Made by a program: the position numbers and the translations under genes
Notes under the pieces: generated by a model
Database searches by the model: none
Seen by the model: only the letters and a program-made list of their open reading frames with translations
What the model was told of the DNA's origin: nothing
Shown here: positions 21,129 to 28,314 of the stretch, piece after piece
Numbering within the stretch: the stretch's first letter is position 1
How the letters are laid out: every line of letters begins with the position of its first letter
Origin: Candidatus Zixiibacteriota bacterium
GTDB taxonomy: Bacteria > Zixibacteria > MSB-5A5 > CAIYYT01
Reading direction: 5' to 3'
DNA length: 36,997 nt
Assembly: GCA_020853795.1 (NCBI GenBank)
Contig: JADYYF010000142.1
Coordinates: 1-36,997 of the forward strand

Positions 21129-21871
21129 ACGGTTCCCTCGACTTTCTGTCTCTGCAAGTCTACAACCTTGTTGCCGGCCAGGATCGGCACGACGCGGACC
21201 GAGTCGACGGCGCAGGCGGTGATGATGTCGGCGCCGTAACCGATCTCGCGCAGGTAGCGCGCGTGATCGGCGCGGCTGACGACAGCTTCGATCGAGTCGG
21301 TCTGATTCTTATACCACATATGAGCCACCTGGGCCGCATCGTTGTCGACCTGAAAGCCGCCGGAAGAAGCGAGCTTGTCGATCAGAGCGCCGCCGCAGAA
21401 GGTGTCCTCGAGGGAGAAATTTCCCTGTCTGCCGGCACAGACGATGGCGACGTCTTTTTGTGCAGTCAGAATCGTCTCGGCGACGAGGGACAGATTGACA
21501 AAACCGCAGATCATCGTCTGGATGGCAGGCGCGCACTTGAGGATGGCGCGCGAGCCGTTGGTGGAGGCAAAGATCAGCACCTTGTCGTTGACCACCTCCT
21601 CGGCATATTCCGACGGCGAGTTGCCAAGGTCGAAGCCTTCGACCTTGTGGCCGTCGCGTTCGCCGCAGAGGAGCACCTTGGCGCGGTCGAGATTGGCGCG
21701 CATGGCGGCGGCGTCGCCGGGGGCGCCGACCGGGACGATTTCGCGGCAGCCGTTTTGGATGGCGGTGCAGATGGAAGTGGAGGCGCGCAGCACGTCGATA
21801 ACGACAGCAATGCGTCCGCGCAGCTTGGCGTCAGTCAGCGGCTGCGGCGTGAAATAGAGTTTAACAACCAT
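21125..21871 (-). CDS. comB: 2-phosphosulfolactate phosphatase family protein (ComB)
   Basis: At 248 aa with the ATG at 21871 (a TTG at 21877 would add two residues), the protein has the family blocks VVIDVLRASTSICTAIQNG (residues ~23-41), GERDGHKVEGFDLGNSPSEY and IFASTNGSRA, and a C-terminal YGADIITACAVD. ComB of methanogens hydrolyses phosphosulfolactate in coenzyme M synthesis, Mg-dependent and cytoplasmic. Bacterial members are widespread where no coenzyme M is made, and neither comA nor comC is present here, so the physiological substrate is uncertain. The gene starts 6 nt after gcvT and its stop overlaps the TPR gene start. Confidence 0.88.
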   Translation of the reverse strand: MVVKLYFTPQPLTDAKLRGRIAVVIDVLRASTSICTAIQNGCREIVPVGAPGDAAAMRANLDRAKVLLCGERDGHKVEGFDLGNSPSEYAEEVVNDKVLIFASTNGSRAILKCAPAIQTMICGFVNLSLVAETILTAQKDVAIVCAGRQGNFSLEDTFCGGALIDKLASSGGFQVDNDAAQVAHMWYKNQTDSIEAVVSRADHARYLREIGYGADIITACAVDSVRVVPILAGNKVVDLQRQKVEGTV

Positions 21872-21877
21872 GCCCAA

Positions 21878-22975
21878 CTATTTGTGTGTTCCGTTCCGGT
21901 AAAAGGCGCCTTTGACCACCTCAGCGGCACAGCGTTTGCCACGAATGTCGATTTCGACGACCTCGCCGACCTTGCCGTGCTCGCGGTCGATGTAACCCAG
22001 CGCAATTCCCTGTCCAATCGAGGGGCTGAAGCAGCCCGAAGTAACCGTGCCTACCCGCTTATCACCGATGAAGATCGGGTAGCCGTGGCGCGGAATGGCC
22101 TTGTCTTTGAGCACCAAAGACTGCAGGCGGCGCGGCGGTTTGCCGTCCTTCATTTTTACAATCGCATCCCGTCCGATGAACTCACCTTTTTCGACTTTGC
22201 AGATCCAGCCGAGTCCGGCTTCAATCGGGTTAGTATGTTGGTCGATGTCGTTACCGTAGAGCATGTAACGCATTTCGAGACGGAGGCTGTCGCGGGCGCC
22301 GAGGCCGATCGGCTCGATTTCGAATTCACGGCCGCCGTCAATCGCCTGATCCCAAAGCTGTTTGGCGATTGCTGGGTCGCAGTAGATCTCGAAGCCATCT
22401 TCGCCGGTATAGCCGGTACGGCTGAAGAGGGTGTCGCGGCCGCAGAAGTTGGCGCGTCCGGCCTCGTAGTAGCCCATGGTATCGAAGTCGAATTTCGTCA
22501 ATTTTTGCGCCAGCGCCTGAGCTTTCGGGCCCTGAATCGCCAGCAGACCGATTTCGTCGGATCTGTTTACGAGATCGACGCCGGCAGGCTTGTGTTCCAT
22601 GAGCCAGGCGAAATCTTTGTCGATGTTGGAGGCATTGACGACGAGCATGTACTCATCCGGCAGGCGGTAGACCAAGAGATCGTCAACAATCCCGCCGTCC
22701 GGATAGCAGAGCGCGGAGTATTGGATCTGGTTCATGCGCAGGGTGGAGGCGTCGTTGGTCGTCATCTTTTGGATAAACTCGAGCGCGCCGGCGCCGCGGA
22801 CAAAGAACTCGCCCATGTGGGAGAGATCAAAGGCTCCCAAGCTCTGGCGCACCCTGAGATGCTCCTGATTGATCGAGTGATATTGGATCGGCATCCAAAA
22901 ACCGGCAAATTCGACCATCTTGGCGCCGTGTTTTTCGTGACATGCGGTAAACGGTGTGTGTTTGGCTAAGCTCAT
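21878..22975 (-). CDS. gcvT: Aminomethyltransferase, glycine cleavage T-protein
   Basis: At 365 aa this matches the normal T-protein length. It transfers the methylene group from the lipoyl arm of H-protein to tetrahydrofolate, releasing ammonia. Typical blocks are HGAKMVEFAGFWMPIQY (16-32), VRQSLGAFDLSHMGEF, YSALCYPDGGIVDDLLVYR (with the folate-site Asp), RTGYTGEDGFEIYCD and LGARDSLRLEMRYMLYGNDID. The C-terminal barrel domain ends with FYRNGTHK. The other glycine cleavage genes (gcvH, gcvP) are not in this window. It is the first gene of the six-gene minus-strand unit, read from a good promoter at 23018-23046. Confidence 0.94.
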   Translation of the reverse strand: MSLAKHTPFTACHEKHGAKMVEFAGFWMPIQYHSINQEHLRVRQSLGAFDLSHMGEFFVRGAGALEFIQKMTTNDASTLRMNQIQYSALCYPDGGIVDDLLVYRLPDEYMLVVNASNIDKDFAWLMEHKPAGVDLVNRSDEIGLLAIQGPKAQALAQKLTKFDFDTMGYYEAGRANFCGRDTLFSRTGYTGEDGFEIYCDPAIAKQLWDQAIDGGREFEIEPIGLGARDSLRLEMRYMLYGNDIDQHTNPIEAGLGWICKVEKGEFIGRDAIVKMKDGKPPRRLQSLVLKDKAIPRHGYPIFIGDKRVGTVTSGCFSPSIGQGIALGYIDREHGKVGEVVEIDIRGKRCAAEVVKGAFYRNGTHK

Positions 22976-23017
22976 GGCAGGTAAATCCCAACTTTCTCCA
23001 TCCCAGTCATTCGTTGC

Positions 23018-23046
23018 ATATTATGCAGGCGCATAATCAGCGTCAA
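23018..23046 (-). promoter_or_regulatory. Predicted promoter of the gcvT unit
   Basis: On the minus strand, TTGACG (23046-23041), a 17-bp spacer and TAATAT (23023-23018) form the promoter. A 7-bp inverted repeat ATTATGC/GCATAAT (23020-23026 and 23031-23037, 4-bp loop) overlaps the -10 box and spacer and may be an operator. Confidence 0.55.
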
Positions 23047-23087
23047 TCGGTTTTTCCGAAATCGCCAGGAGTGAAAATTTGGAGCTT

Positions 23088-23245
23088 GGCAGTTCAATCA
23101 AAACTGCCGGGCGCCGTCGTATAAGCCTGCGATGGGAAGTTTGACGGAAATGTCTGGTTTGTGCCGATGCGCCGCCTGCACAGGCGACAGTCGGTCTTCC
23201 CTATCCACCTATTGCACTTCACCGACAACCACATTGAAATCGGAG
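23088..23245 (+). promoter_or_regulatory. Potentially structured 5' leader of terC
   Basis: The leader can form hairpin GGCAGTT/AACTGCC (23088-23094, 23102-23108). It can also form a compound stem: GGGAAG (23134-23139) with CTTCCC (23196-23201), CCGA (23164-23167) with TCGG (23191-23194) and CGCCT (23173-23177) with AGGCG (23182-23186). A second CCGA (23222-23225) can pair with TCGG (23240-23243), which contains part of the ribosome site GGAG (23242-23245). Some TerC-family genes carry Mn2+ riboswitches (yybP-ykoY), but its conserved core is not recognisable here. Confidence 0.4.
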
Positions 23246-23249
23246 TAGA

Positions 23250-24254
23250 ATGGCGGCACTGTTTCCCTTCAATGAGTACTGGTGGCTGTACTTAGCGTTT
23301 TCCGGATTCGTGCTGTTGTTGTTGGCGCTCGATTTGGGGGTTTTTCACCGCAAAGCGCACGCCGTTTCCAACAAGGAGGCGGCGACGTGGAGCGTAATCT
23401 GGATTGCGTTGGCACTAATCTTCAACTTCGCGCTGTACAAGTACGCGGCCTGGACATTCGCGGACAACCCGCGGCTGCTGGCGATTCCCGGCTTCGACGC
23501 CGAGCAAGCGGCGCGAGCGGTCGGGCTGGAGTTTTTGACGGGATTCATCGTCGAGAAGTCGCTGGCCGTGGATAATATCTTCGTGTTCGTGCTAGTGTTC
23601 AATTACCTGGCCATACCGCTGACCTACCAGCACCGGGTGCTGTTCTACGGCATAATCGGGGCGCTGATCTTCCGCGCGATCTTCATCGCGATGGGGTCGG
23701 TGCTGCTGCAGTATCACATTGTCGTCTACATCTTTGGCGCCTTCCTGATCCTCACCGGCATTAAGATGATGTTTACGCCGGACAAAGGGATCGAGCCGGA
23801 AAAGAATCCACTGGTGCGGCTCTTGCGGAAGTTCTTCCCGGTAACACCGACGATTGAGGGGGAGAGATTTTTCTTGAAGCGAGACGGCCGGTGGTATGTG
23901 ACGCCGTTGATGATCGCGCTGGTGCTGGTGGAGTTTTCCGACATCATCTTCGCGGTCGATTCGGTACCGGCGATCTTTGCGATCACGAAGGAGCCGCTGA
24001 TTGTCTTCACCTCGAACGTCTTCGCGATTCTCGGATTGCGCGCGCTGTACTTTCTGCTCGCCAACATCGTCAGTCGTTTCCATCTGCTCAAGTACGGGCT
24101 GGCCCTGGTGCTGATTTTTGTCGGGTTGAAGATGGTGTGGCTGAACAATGCCTTCGACGGGAAATTCCCGATCACGTGGTCGCTGGGGATCATCTGCGCG
24201 ATTATCGCGGCGGCGGTGATATTATCGTGGAAGATTCCGAAGAAGACGGCTTAG
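23250..24254 (+). CDS. TerC/Alx family integral membrane protein
   Basis: The 334-aa protein has about eight to nine hydrophobic segments. The two conserved Asp-containing motifs are EKSLAVDNIFVFVLVF (about residues 101-116) and VEFSDIIFAVDSVPAIFAI (about 228-246). Family members affect manganese homeostasis and export, and metalation of secreted proteins (Alx, TerC, MeeF); tellurite resistance alone is not implied, since no other ter genes are near. ATG at 23250 has GGAG 4 nt upstream. The stop codon overlaps the stop of the opposing DUF192 gene by 3-4 nt, with no room for a terminator. Confidence 0.92.
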   Translation: MAALFPFNEYWWLYLAFSGFVLLLLALDLGVFHRKAHAVSNKEAATWSVIWIALALIFNFALYKYAAWTFADNPRLLAIPGFDAEQAARAVGLEFLTGFIVEKSLAVDNIFVFVLVFNYLAIPLTYQHRVLFYGIIGALIFRAIFIAMGSVLLQYHIVVYIFGAFLILTGIKMMFTPDKGIEPEKNPLVRLLRKFFPVTPTIEGERFFLKRDGRWYVTPLMIALVLVEFSDIIFAVDSVPAIFAITKEPLIVFTSNVFAILGLRALYFLLANIVSRFHLLKYGLALVLIFVGLKMVWLNNAFDGKFPITWSLGIICAIIAAAVILSWKIPKKTA

Positions 24255-24847
24255 TCGGCGCGCACCCAATTGATGCGGTAGCCTTCCCGGATGCCATAGC
24301 GATCGGTGTAGCCGGCGTTGACTTCGACGACGTACTTGGCGGGCGCAGACGAGCGGTAGCTGGTTTCGGCATAAGGGGTAGTGTTCTTGTGGATGGTGAC
24401 GATTTCGCGGCTGGCGTTGACGAAGATCATGTCGAGGGGGAGGATCGTGTTTTTCATCCAGAATGACTGGATGATCTCATACGGAAAGATGAAGAGCATC
24501 CCCTGATTCATCTCCATCTGATCGCGAAACATCAGGCCGCGGGCGCGTTCGTCGTCGTTTTCGGCCAATTCAGCATCGATGGTGGCGACCATTTGGCCGC
24601 CGGGATCGAAGAAGCTGAGGATAGCTTCGCGCTGGAATTCGAGGCGGATCAGCATGTTGTCCGTTGAAGCACCGCCGGTCGAGGAGTTGGCCGCAGGCTT
24701 GCTGGAATCGCGAACCAAGGTGATGGCGGCAACGACGGCCACAACCGCGATCACGAGGTAAATGACATACTTCAGGCCGGTGCCGGTGGCTTTTTCCGGT
24801 TTTTTTGACTTGGCTTTCCGCTTCGGGTTCTTTTTTGGTTCGGCCAT
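24251..24847 (-). CDS. Membrane-anchored DUF192 protein
   Basis: The 198-aa protein has a very basic N-terminus (residues 2-25, about ten Lys or Arg), one membrane helix (about 30-47, YVIYLVIAVVAVVAAITLV) and then a linker. The DUF192 domain lies at ~75-195 with its signature RARGLMFRDQ, GMLFIFPYE, FWMKNTILPLDMIFV and YVVEVNAGY. The domain is therefore probably outside the cytoplasm. The biochemical role of DUF192 is unknown. ATG at 24847 follows a GAGGCGGG-like ribosome site; a TTG five codons upstream is a less likely start. It lies 81 nt after the DUF6265-like gene on the same strand and is probably co-transcribed. Confidence 0.85.
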   Translation of the reverse strand: MAEPKKNPKRKAKSKKPEKATGTGLKYVIYLVIAVVAVVAAITLVRDSSKPAANSSTGGASTDNMLIRLEFQREAILSFFDPGGQMVATIDAELAENDDERARGLMFRDQMEMNQGMLFIFPYEIIQSFWMKNTILPLDMIFVNASREIVTIHKNTTPYAETSYRSSAPAKYVVEVNAGYTDRYGIREGYRINWVRAD

Positions 24848-24928
24848 TGCGGCCCGCCTCAATCTCTCAGGTTCTCTTCCCAGCCAATATCAGGGCGAAT
24901 ATAAGCGGTGACGCCAGCGGCGTCTACC

Positions 24929-25417
24929 TCACTTTGCGCGCTCGTAGAGAAAATCAACTCCGGCAGGCTTCCCTTGGCGGAGACCCTCGATGCGCGCATG
25001 AAGGGAATCGGCGCTGATCCGGGCATAGATGATGCGTGTCGGGAAGTCGTGGGCCGGGTTCTCGAAGACGGTCGTAACGGAATCCTGCCGGATCATCTTG
25101 AAGTACGTCGGCGCGGGGTTATGAGCGACTTCGGCGACGTAGAAGAGCCCGCTGTCGGTGGCCAGGAGCGAAAGCTTCTCCGAAAAGACGGTGTCGGCTC
25201 CGGCGAGGGTGACGCTATTGCCGACGAAAGAGGTGGAGTCGGGGCGTTGCCAGGTTTCGAAGGTGACATCCCTGGCGCCGGTCATTCTCCAGGAGCCGAG
25301 CAGCCAAGAGAGATTGTAAAGGGCGGTCCGATTCGACTTGTCCGCAATCGGCGTTGCCGCGAAGGCGGCAGTCAAAGCTAGGGCGACAATGGCCGCGAGG
25401 GGCAGTATCTGTTTCAT
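24929..25417 (-). CDS. Small secreted protein, DUF6265-like
   Basis: The 162-aa protein has a clear signal peptide (residues 1-20, cleavage after AFA). The mature part begins LYNLSWLLGSWRM and ends with FENPAHDFPTRIIYARISADSLHARIEG, the pattern of the DUF6265 family, a lipocalin-like beta-barrel of unknown function. There are no catalytic residues I recognise. A ribosome site AGGA stands 8 nt before the ATG, and a strong promoter lies at 25458-25486. It precedes the DUF192 gene. Confidence 0.75.
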   Translation of the reverse strand: MKQILPLAAIVALALTAAFAATPIADKSNRTALYNLSWLLGSWRMTGARDVTFETWQRPDSTSFVGNSVTLAGADTVFSEKLSLLATDSGLFYVAEVAHNPAPTYFKMIRQDSVTTVFENPAHDFPTRIIYARISADSLHARIEGLRQGKPAGVDFLYERAK

Positions 25418-25457
25418 CGATCAGTCCTCATCGAGTCAGGGCAAGAATTGCTATGCG

Positions 25458-25486
25458 ATTATACGCCGGATCGGCATTTGCGGCAA
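25458..25486 (-). promoter_or_regulatory. Predicted promoter of the DUF6265-DUF192 unit
   Basis: On the minus strand, TTGCCG (25486-25481), a 17-bp spacer and a perfect TATAAT (25463-25458). Its -35 box is only 7 bp from that of the divergent promoter. An ATTTG-CGG-CAAAT inverted repeat (25476-25488) covers the -35 box. Confidence 0.65.
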
Positions 25487-25493
25487 ATTCCAA

Positions 25494-25523
25494 TTGACAA
25501 AATGCACTGGAGAGGGTTATTTT
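25494..25523 (+). promoter_or_regulatory. Predicted promoter of the TSP3/dockerin gene
   Basis: A perfect -35 TTGACA (25494-25499), an 18-bp spacer and TATTTT (25518-25523). The leader would be about 155 nt and ends in GGGAGGA before the ATG at 25686. Confidence 0.55.
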
Positions 25524-25685
25524 TGGATTAACACAACAGATCCACCAAGAGAATCAGGCACTTCGCTCGGCGTGGCAGCGCGCGGGGGCAGGGGCTTATT
25601 GTGTCACCGCCCGGCGATCAAGGCAGTCAGCAGCGGCGGAATTTGTTGCACCCTGACAACACATATTTCGTATCGGGAGGACGTT

Positions 25686-28253
25686 ATGTCTCAAGCTCGA
25701 TGTTGGCTCGTCGTCGCCATAGCAACTGCCATGGCGGCCGGCATATTCAGTGGATTTTCGCCGGGAGCGATGGCACTGCCCAATGTCATTGTCAACGCCA
25801 GCCCGCCGATGACCGAGCAGCACAACTCATCGGTAGCAGTGAGCGAGACAGTACCGGGGGTGGCGTACGCGGTCTGGACCGAGTTTCCACCGCCCGGATT
25901 CGGTACTTCCCTGATTGGTTATGCGCCGACGTTGACTGGCGGTGCGGCCTGGGCGCCGGCGGTGATCCCGGCGACGCCACCCTATCCATTTGAGTGGAAT
26001 CCTTCGGTTTCGGCACATCCAGGGGGCGCGTTCTTTGCGGTGGCGGCGGCTTACGGTGCGGCACCGCCATGGGTGTCGCCGAACCAGATATTGATTCATC
26101 CCTCTGCAGGCGGGGGCGGACCGTTTGCGGCGGGGGTTCCGGTTTCACCGGTGAATGCGCCGGGCGGTAACTGGTTTGATTATCCGAATCTGGAGGTAGA
26201 TGCGTTTCCGATGAATCCGCCAATGGCAGTCGGAACGATCCATACCGCCTGGGTCGAATACTTGAACGTGAATGGCATCGACGCCGACGGTAACGGCAAT
26301 CCGTTCGACGATCCTGGCGGTGACGGCTACACCATCTGGTATTCCTACTCGCGAACAGCGGCGGGTCCAGCACCGATATACCCGGCGTTCAGCGTGCCCG
26401 TGGCCCTGATCGGTGGGCCGGTATCGGGCAACGGGATGGCAGCGCATCGGCCGTCGGTGGCGGTGATGGGGCCTCCCGGAAACGGTGTTATTCCTCCGGG
26501 CGGCGTTTATGTAGCCTGGACTGACGGTGTGACGGCGTTTATCACGGGCGCGCCGGGTTTGGGCGCGGCATTTGGGCCAGTGGCGGTCATCAGCCCGATT
26601 GTGCCGATTCCGCCCGTGATTGCACCGGGCGTGAGCGCGACGACAAACATCTCGATTGCGGTGGCACCTGCGGCCAGTCCCTGTCCCGGGACAGTCTTTG
26701 CAGTCTGGGCGGGTATTAACGCCGCAGACATCGACATCTGGTTCTCTTCCAGTCCGAACGGTCTGCCGGGAACCTGGCTGCCGCCAGTGCGGGTCAATCA
26801 GGACCCGGTCGGCAACGGCCGGGATCAATGGGCGCCGAAGATTACGGTCGATCCGGGCGGCAGAATCATGGTGACTTATTACGACCGGCGGAATGATCCG
26901 GCGAACGTCATGAAGCAGACTTGGATTTCTGTTTCGGCGAACTGCGGCGTGACGTGGACGGACTGCCTGCTGTCGAGTGTTCCGCCGCTGGTGCCGGCTT
27001 CAACATTCCCGCTGCCGCCCGCACCGATTACGATTGGTCATTATCTTGGCAGTGATTTCAACGCGATCAATCCGTTTCTGGCCACTTGGAATGATGAGCG
27101 GGTCACAGGCATAGATCAGGACATTTGGTCAGAGACAGTGCCGACTTGCTTCCCGGACACCGACGGGGATGGAATTCCGGATATTTCCGACAACTGCCCG
27201 ACGATTCCGAACCCGGGCCAAGCCGATGGCGACGGCGACGGCGTGGGTGATGTCTGCGACAACTGCCCGACCACCCCGAACGTTGGTCAGACGGACGGCG
27301 ACGGCGACGGCGTGGGTGATGTCTGCGACAATTGTCCGACCACCCCGAACGTTGGTCAGGCGGATGGCGACGGCGACGGCGTGGGTGATGTCTGCGACAA
27401 CTGCCCGACCACCCCGAACGTTGGTCAGGCGGATGGCGACGGCGACGGCGTGGGTGATGTCTGCGACAACTGTCCGACCACCCCGAACGTCGGTCAAGCG
27501 GATGGCGACGGCGATGGAGTGGGTGATGTCTGCGACAATTGCCCGACCGTCCCGAACGTCGGTCAAGCGGACGGTGACAGCGATAGCGTGGGTGATGTCT
27601 GCGACAATTGCCCCGCCACCCCGAATCCCGGCCAAGGCGACGGCGATAGCGATGGCGTAGGCGACGTTTGCGACAACTGCCCGACGATTTCCAACACCTC
27701 GCAGACCGACGCCGACGCCGACTTGGTTGGAGATGCTTGCGACAATTGCCCGACCACCCCGAATCCGGGGCAAGCGAATGCGGATGGCGATCCGTTCGGG
27801 GATGCCTGCGACAATTGTCCGAGCGTCAGTAATCCCGGCCAGGCCGATGGCGATGGCGATGGGCGCGGGAACGCGTGCGACAACTGTCCGGCCAAGGTGA
27901 ATCCGTTCCAGGAGGACGTTGACGGCGACGCTGTCGGTGACTCGTGCGACAACTGTCTGACGGTACCGAATCCGTCGCAGGCAGACAGCGATGCTGACGG
28001 CATTGGTGATGCGTGCGACAGCAGCAGTTGTGTCTGTATTCCGGGCGATGCCGACGGGAATGGGATGCACACGATCTCAGACGCCGTGTTCTTGATCAAC
28101 TATATCTTCGCGGGTGGGCCGACGCCGTGTAACGGCGATGCCGATTGCAATTGCGCGGTGTCGATTTCGGATGCGGTGTACTTGATCAATTACATCTTTG
28201 CGGGGGGACCGGCGCCGTGCACATGTGCGGTGTATATCACGCTTTGTCCATAG
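25686..28253 (+). CDS. Secreted protein: sialidase-like propeller region, 12 thrombospondin type-3 repeats, dockerin-like C-terminus
   Basis: The 855-aa protein starts with a signal peptide (about 1-31, cleavage after AMA). Residues ~32-490 are rich in Pro, Gly and Ala and have BNR/sialidase features, including the Asp-box-like SANCGVTW and WNDERVTGIDQDIW. Residues 502-777 hold twelve 23-residue TSP3 repeats of the form DNCPTTPNVGQADGDGDGVGDVC, which bind Ca2+ through the DxDGDG loops and link through Cys pairs. Residues ~780-848 hold two F-hand-like calcium motifs (GDADGNG...AVFLINYIFAGG and GDADCNC...AVYLINYIFAGG), a dockerin type I-like duplication. No cohesin gene is visible. The open frame begins at 25338, but the ATG at 25686 has a near-perfect ribosome site (GGGAGGA). 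Likely an extracellular calcium-stabilised adhesin or enzyme; activity not established. Confidence 0.88.
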   Translation: MSQARCWLVVAIATAMAAGIFSGFSPGAMALPNVIVNASPPMTEQHNSSVAVSETVPGVAYAVWTEFPPPGFGTSLIGYAPTLTGGAAWAPAVIPATPPYPFEWNPSVSAHPGGAFFAVAAAYGAAPPWVSPNQILIHPSAGGGGPFAAGVPVSPVNAPGGNWFDYPNLEVDAFPMNPPMAVGTIHTAWVEYLNVNGIDADGNGNPFDDPGGDGYTIWYSYSRTAAGPAPIYPAFSVPVALIGGPVSGNGMAAHRPSVAVMGPPGNGVIPPGGVYVAWTDGVTAFITGAPGLGAAFGPVAVISPIVPIPPVIAPGVSATTNISIAVAPAASPCPGTVFAVWAGINAADIDIWFSSSPNGLPGTWLPPVRVNQDPVGNGRDQWAPKITVDPGGRIMVTYYDRRNDPANVMKQTWISVSANCGVTWTDCLLSSVPPLVPASTFPLPPAPITIGHYLGSDFNAINPFLATWNDERVTGIDQDIWSETVPTCFPDTDGDGIPDISDNCPTIPNPGQADGDGDGVGDVCDNCPTTPNVGQTDGDGDGVGDVCDNCPTTPNVGQADGDGDGVGDVCDNCPTTPNVGQADGDGDGVGDVCDNCPTTPNVGQADGDGDGVGDVCDNCPTVPNVGQADGDSDSVGDVCDNCPATPNPGQGDGDSDGVGDVCDNCPTISNTSQTDADADLVGDACDNCPTTPNPGQANADGDPFGDACDNCPSVSNPGQADGDGDGRGNACDNCPAKVNPFQEDVDGDAVGDSCDNCLTVPNPSQADSDADGIGDACDSSSCVCIPGDADGNGMHTISDAVFLINYIFAGGPTPCNGDADCNCAVSISDAVYLINYIFAGGPAPCTCAVYITLCP
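27189..28016 (+). repeat. Tandem array of twelve 69-bp units encoding TSP3 repeats
   Basis: Each unit is exactly 69 bp (23 codons) with no indels across all twelve. Units 2-5 are nearly identical in DNA, including the wobble bases; units 8-12 are diverged. The gradient suggests recent expansion at the 5' half. The periodicity keeps other frames open too, so overlapping frames here are shadows. Confidence 0.95.
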
Positions 28254-28283
28254 GGGCCTGCGAAAAGAGGACAGTCGGTTGGA

Positions 28284-28314
28284 GGGTGCGCGCAAGCGCA
28301 CCCTTCGGTGTTTT
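28284..28314 (+). terminator. Hairpin terminator after the TSP3/dockerin gene
   Basis: A perfect 8-bp stem, GGGTGCGC (28284-28291) with GCGCACCC (28296-28303), closes a GCAA tetraloop (GNRA type). TTCGGTGTTTT follows. Confidence 0.75.

Noticed and set aside
23041-23249. yybP-ykoY manganese riboswitch before terC
   Set aside because: I looked for its conserved core and could not find it; the region is kept only as an unclassified structured leader.
25338-25685. N-terminal extension of the TSP3 protein
   Set aside because: The ATG at 25686 has GGGAGGA and starts a signal peptide; the extension overlaps the divergent promoters and the DUF6265 gene.
27189-28016. Possible CRISPR array
   Set aside because: Units are directly adjacent coding repeats with no unique spacers.
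27129-28070. Minus-strand open frame and a plus +1 frame through the TSP3 array
   Set aside because: The 69-bp periodicity is a multiple of three, so any stop-free frame stays open; the products are repetitive shadows.
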